A DNA stretch of 64,000 nucleotides, taken from Mucilaginibacter glaciei (GTDB lineage: Bacteria; Bacteroidota; Bacteroidia; Sphingobacteriales; Sphingobacteriaceae). The notes beneath the pieces are model-generated. The model was not told the origin of the DNA. It saw only the letters and a program-made list of their open reading frames with translations, and did not search any database. Position numbers and translations under genes: made by a program. Where the stretch lies: assembly GCF_014773245.1 (NCBI RefSeq), contig NZ_JACWMX010000002.1:310001-374000 (forward strand). The letters run 5' to 3'. Below, in pieces: positions 61,702 through 64,000 of this stretch. The first letter of the stretch is position 1. The number at the start of each line of letters is the position of its first letter.

Positions 61702-63453
61702 TTATGAAATCTTGGTCTCTGCCCACAAGAAAGTGCAGGCGGCAAGCAACAGGATATAAAAATAAATTTTTGGGACGTTAATCCGCACTGTTTCCTGTAT
61801 CTGTTTTGTTACAATATCGGTTTTCTCGTTCAACATTTCATAATTCTTTGTTGCCGATATCTTTGCTACTGCCTGAATAGCCAGCCAATCCGTTTGGGGA
61901 TAAGCATAAAACCAATTTGTATTTCCATTTTGATGCACAAATTGCCAGCCTACAGCTGTAGGGCGGTAAAGTACATCCCACTCAAACGGAATGTTTAAAT
62001 GCTGTATTGACGCAATGTTATCGCCATTGATGTTAACAGATAATCGTTTACTATCCAACACCGTTAATTGAGTAGGTTGGCCTGTCACCGGGAGTGTTGC
62101 TGCTGAAGACTCGTCAGCCAAATCATTACTTTTCCGGGCGGCTTTGGTTATCAATGCCGACCATAACGTGGTATAGTCAGCTTTATTCCCCGCCAGCATC
62201 CAACTGAAAGTATTATTTAAAGTCGTAAAAACTATTTTGCCCGATCCGGATAATGCACTGTTCGCCAAAATATGGTTTTGAGCACCGGTAACCAGCGGTT
62301 GTGTTCCGTTCTGATAATTTATATAGGCATTACCAGCACCCAGTTTGTTTAAACTCTTAGCGCCATTGATGAGCAGCGTTGCTGGCGCAGGTTCCTTGCC
62401 GGATGGCCTATCTACCGGGAAGCCCCTTTGCAGCCAGGAAGATTTGCCCCCCGCACTATCGGCTTTTACAATTACACCAAGTCCGTTATCGGTAACCTCC
62501 TGCTTTAAGGCTGCACTTTCCGCATCGCTTAAGTTGCTTAAAACAGATAAATCACCTATTAATACGTCAAATTTATTTAAGGTTGATGCCGATATCCTGT
62601 CTAACGGAAACTGCGGGATATTAATAAATTCGGTAGTAAACTTATCTTTGCTGATGGCAGCGCGCGACGCTACTGCATAACCATTCCCGCTTAACCAGTT
62701 CTTTAAAAATTTGCTTTCAAAATCAGGCGAAGCCGAGAGCATAAGCACCTTTAGAGTTTTAACCGGGTTAACTTCGACAGGTAAGCTACCCTGGGTTTCA
62801 CCATCTGACGTTAAAGTATAAACCACCCGCCCGCTTGTTTTAGGTAAAGTGGTTAGCGTAAAAGTGGAGCCCGACTTAGGAGCAACAATAACGGAATCTA
62901 ACCCGGTGTTTAACGCTTTTAATACCAGCTTTACTTTTTGTTTCGACGTATTATTGAAGCTGCCCTGTACCGTTAAAACATCGCCGGTTTTTAACCTGCT
63001 GGTGTAGCTGAGATTAGTGGTACCTGCGGGGGTATTAGCCTGATGAAAAACGATTGACCGCCCTGCCAACTGTTGTAAATCGGATCCGGTTAAACCGTAA
63101 CCGTAAATATGCAGTTGATCCGTTTTATTTATCTCTTTGGGAGTGATTAGCTGTACGTGAGGAAATGCCTTTTTAATATCCTCGTCAAAGGTTACTTGTT
63201 TTGCATTTTTATCCAAGCTATCCACATCAAAACCTTCCGTTAACAATGTCGTTTTATGCTTATCTTTTAATGCAACCCTGATTTGATAGCTTAGTGGCAG
63301 GGCGATGCAAGCCAGACCAACACAGGCAACAACTATAGCCAGCACCCGCCAAAGCAGCCAGTGTTTATTGGCGCGCCGCAGTTCCTGCAATACAAGCCCA
63401 ATCGCAAGTATTATGCAGGTGATCATGACGATATAAATCCAGTTGGCCTGCAT
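61702..63453 (-). CDS. BatA-like membrane protein with a glutamine-amidotransferase-like ectodomain
   Basis: The 583-residue protein has two N-terminal transmembrane helices (about residues 5-22 and 35-60), a large periplasmic part and one C-terminal helix near residues 562-578. The periplasmic part contains beta-sandwich-like segments (GYGLTGSDLQQLAGRSIVF and on) and then TLKVLMLSASPDFESKFLKNWLSGNGY, which resembles the class I glutamine-amidotransferase-like domain found in BatA/VWA-type proteins. I do not recognise a named family. It is translationally coupled to the upstream gene (TAATG, 1-nt overlap) and lies 87 nt upstream of tldD, so membrane protein quality control is a plausible theme. 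Confidence 0.65.
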   Translation of the reverse strand: MQANWIYIVMITCIILAIGLVLQELRRANKHWLLWRVLAIVVACVGLACIALPLSYQIRVALKDKHKTTLLTEGFDVDSLDKNAKQVTFDEDIKKAFPHVQLITPKEINKTDQLHIYGYGLTGSDLQQLAGRSIVFHQANTPAGTTNLSYTSRLKTGDVLTVQGSFNNTSKQKVKLVLKALNTGLDSVIVAPKSGSTFTLTTLPKTSGRVVYTLTSDGETQGSLPVEVNPVKTLKVLMLSASPDFESKFLKNWLSGNGYAVASRAAISKDKFTTEFINIPQFPLDRISASTLNKFDVLIGDLSVLSNLSDAESAALKQEVTDNGLGVIVKADSAGGKSSWLQRGFPVDRPSGKEPAPATLLINGAKSLNKLGAGNAYINYQNGTQPLVTGAQNHILANSALSGSGKIVFTTLNNTFSWMLAGNKADYTTLWSALITKAARKSNDLADESSAATLPVTGQPTQLTVLDSKRLSVNINGDNIASIQHLNIPFEWDVLYRPTAVGWQFVHQNGNTNWFYAYPQTDWLAIQAVAKISATKNYEMLNEKTDIVTKQIQETVRINVPKIYFYILLLAACTFLWAETKIS

Positions 63454-64000
63454 TAATTGTTAACTTGTTTAAGATTTTTATAATAGCTTTTTGACAGGCC
63501 CATATCCGTACTGCTTTCAGCGGCCTTAGGCGTGATTTTGACCGCCGACAACGTTTTTTGAATAGCCCGTTCCACAGTGTTAACGTCTTGCAGGCTTATT
63601 TTTTGTAACGATAAGATCCGGCGCATAGCACCCAAAGCAGGGAGGTAAGCACCCGGCTGCATAGACGCAATTTCGCTTAAACGCTGGTTAGCCAGTTGCA
63701 GGGTACGGGTATCATTTGTGGCTAATAGCGGTTTTAACTTTAATATTTCTAATACTCCAACAGCGTTTTTGAGCACCAGTTGATTATCTGCAGGTGCTTT
63801 TATATCCTGCCTATTAGCGGGTTGAATGATCTTGTCCAGTTCGCCGCTCAGTCGCTTTTCAGGCTTTAAAGGCGGTGAATTATAAGATGTTTTAGCTACA
63901 AAAGAGCGCGACTTTTGCTGCAGATCCTTTAATAATCTTAAAGCTTTATAAGCAAAGGGCAGCGCGGCTTGTGGCTTGTACAATCGCAATTGTAATTCAG
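63453..64000 (-). CDS. Unknown protein, C-terminal part, continues beyond the window
   Basis: The frame is open through the right edge of the window; reading from the edge gives E-L-Q-L-R-L-Y-K-P-Q-A-A-L-P-F-A-Y-K-A-L and onward for about 182 residues. It is helical and Leu/Lys-rich with SYNSPPLKPEKRLSGELDKI. A TTG at 63989 is not a real start because the frame is continuous to the edge. It resembles the C-terminal tail of a larger TPR-like membrane protein, but I cannot name it. Its stop overlaps the start of the BatA-like gene by 1 nt, so both are in one operon that goes on to tldD and tldE. Confidence 0.6.
   Translation of the reverse strand, partial: ELQLRLYKPQAALPFAYKALRLLKDLQQKSRSFVAKTSYNSPPLKPEKRLSGELDKIIQPANRQDIKAPADNQLVLKNAVGVLEILKLKPLLATNDTRTLQLANQRLSEIASMQPGAYLPALGAMRRILSLQKISLQDVNTVERAIQKTLSAVKITPKAAESSTDMGLSKSYYKNLKQVNN

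Overview
The window looks like a chromosomal segment of a member of the Bacteroidota, most probably a Sphingobacteriaceae genus such as Mucilaginibacter or Pedobacter (inference from protein style, not from a marker search). The signs are a SusC/SusD pair, several TonB-dependent receptors with an N-terminal carboxypeptidase-regulatory-like domain, DUF2911, DUF3810, DUF4126 and DUF3179 proteins, the long Bacteroidota form of IspG, many secreted glycoside hydrolases, weak or absent Shine-Dalgarno sequences, and promoters of the Bacteroidota type (TTG or TTTG, about 20 nt, then TAnnTTTG). I see no rRNA, tRNA, CRISPR array, prophage or complete insertion sequence.

Layout. 1-4.9 kb: the tail of a SusC receptor, its SusD partner, a DinB-like protein, and a GH29 alpha-L-fucosidase with a sugar mutarotase. 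4.9-18.3 kb: secreted hydrolases (Tat-exported phospholipase C, esterase, metallo-beta-lactamase-fold enzyme, penicillin-acylase-family enzyme), two related GT39 glycosyltransferases, DUF3810 and DUF2911 proteins, and between them a probable small RNA with its own promoter and terminator. 18.3-26.4 kb: an outer-membrane receptor, a half-size EamA transporter, a desaturase that closely resembles the eukaryotic dihydroceramide delta-4 desaturase, a beta-propeller-like secreted protein and a GH127 enzyme. 26.5-31.0 kb: a four-gene metal-uptake-like operon (small cysteine protein, TonB receptor, PepSY membrane protein, heavy-metal-binding lipoprotein). 31-36 kb: DUF3179 protein, FrnE-like DsbA oxidoreductase, MFS transporter and GH26 enzyme. 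36.3-38.9 kb: an Mla-type lipid transport operon (permease, ATPase, MCE protein) behind two palindromes. 39-43.4 kb: DUF4126 protein, a receptor-regulatory-domain protein, a divergent sigma-factor/anti-sigma pair and a GH51 arabinofuranosidase. 43.4-52.2 kb: a hybrid histidine kinase, a Bcr/CflA drug exporter, a gluconate-type symporter with an alpha/beta hydrolase, a glycine-zipper protein, and a PAS histidine kinase divergent from a single-domain response regulator. 52.2-64 kb: a MITE-like inverted repeat, dnaK, ispG, a lipoprotein, a beta-hydroxyacid dehydrogenase, an antitoxin-like small protein, and a TldE-TldD-BatA-like cluster running off the right edge.

Working together, the genes describe an aerobic saprophyte that releases and imports plant and microbial sugars (fucose, arabinose, mannan), remodels its envelope lipids (Mla transport, probable sphingolipid desaturation) and takes up metals through TonB receptors. 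The most interesting items are the DEGS1-like desaturase, the unannotated small RNA, the Tat-targeted TldD whose partner TldE has no signal peptide, the divergent sigma/anti-sigma pair, the metal-uptake operon, and the habit of convergent genes to share or abut their stop codons.
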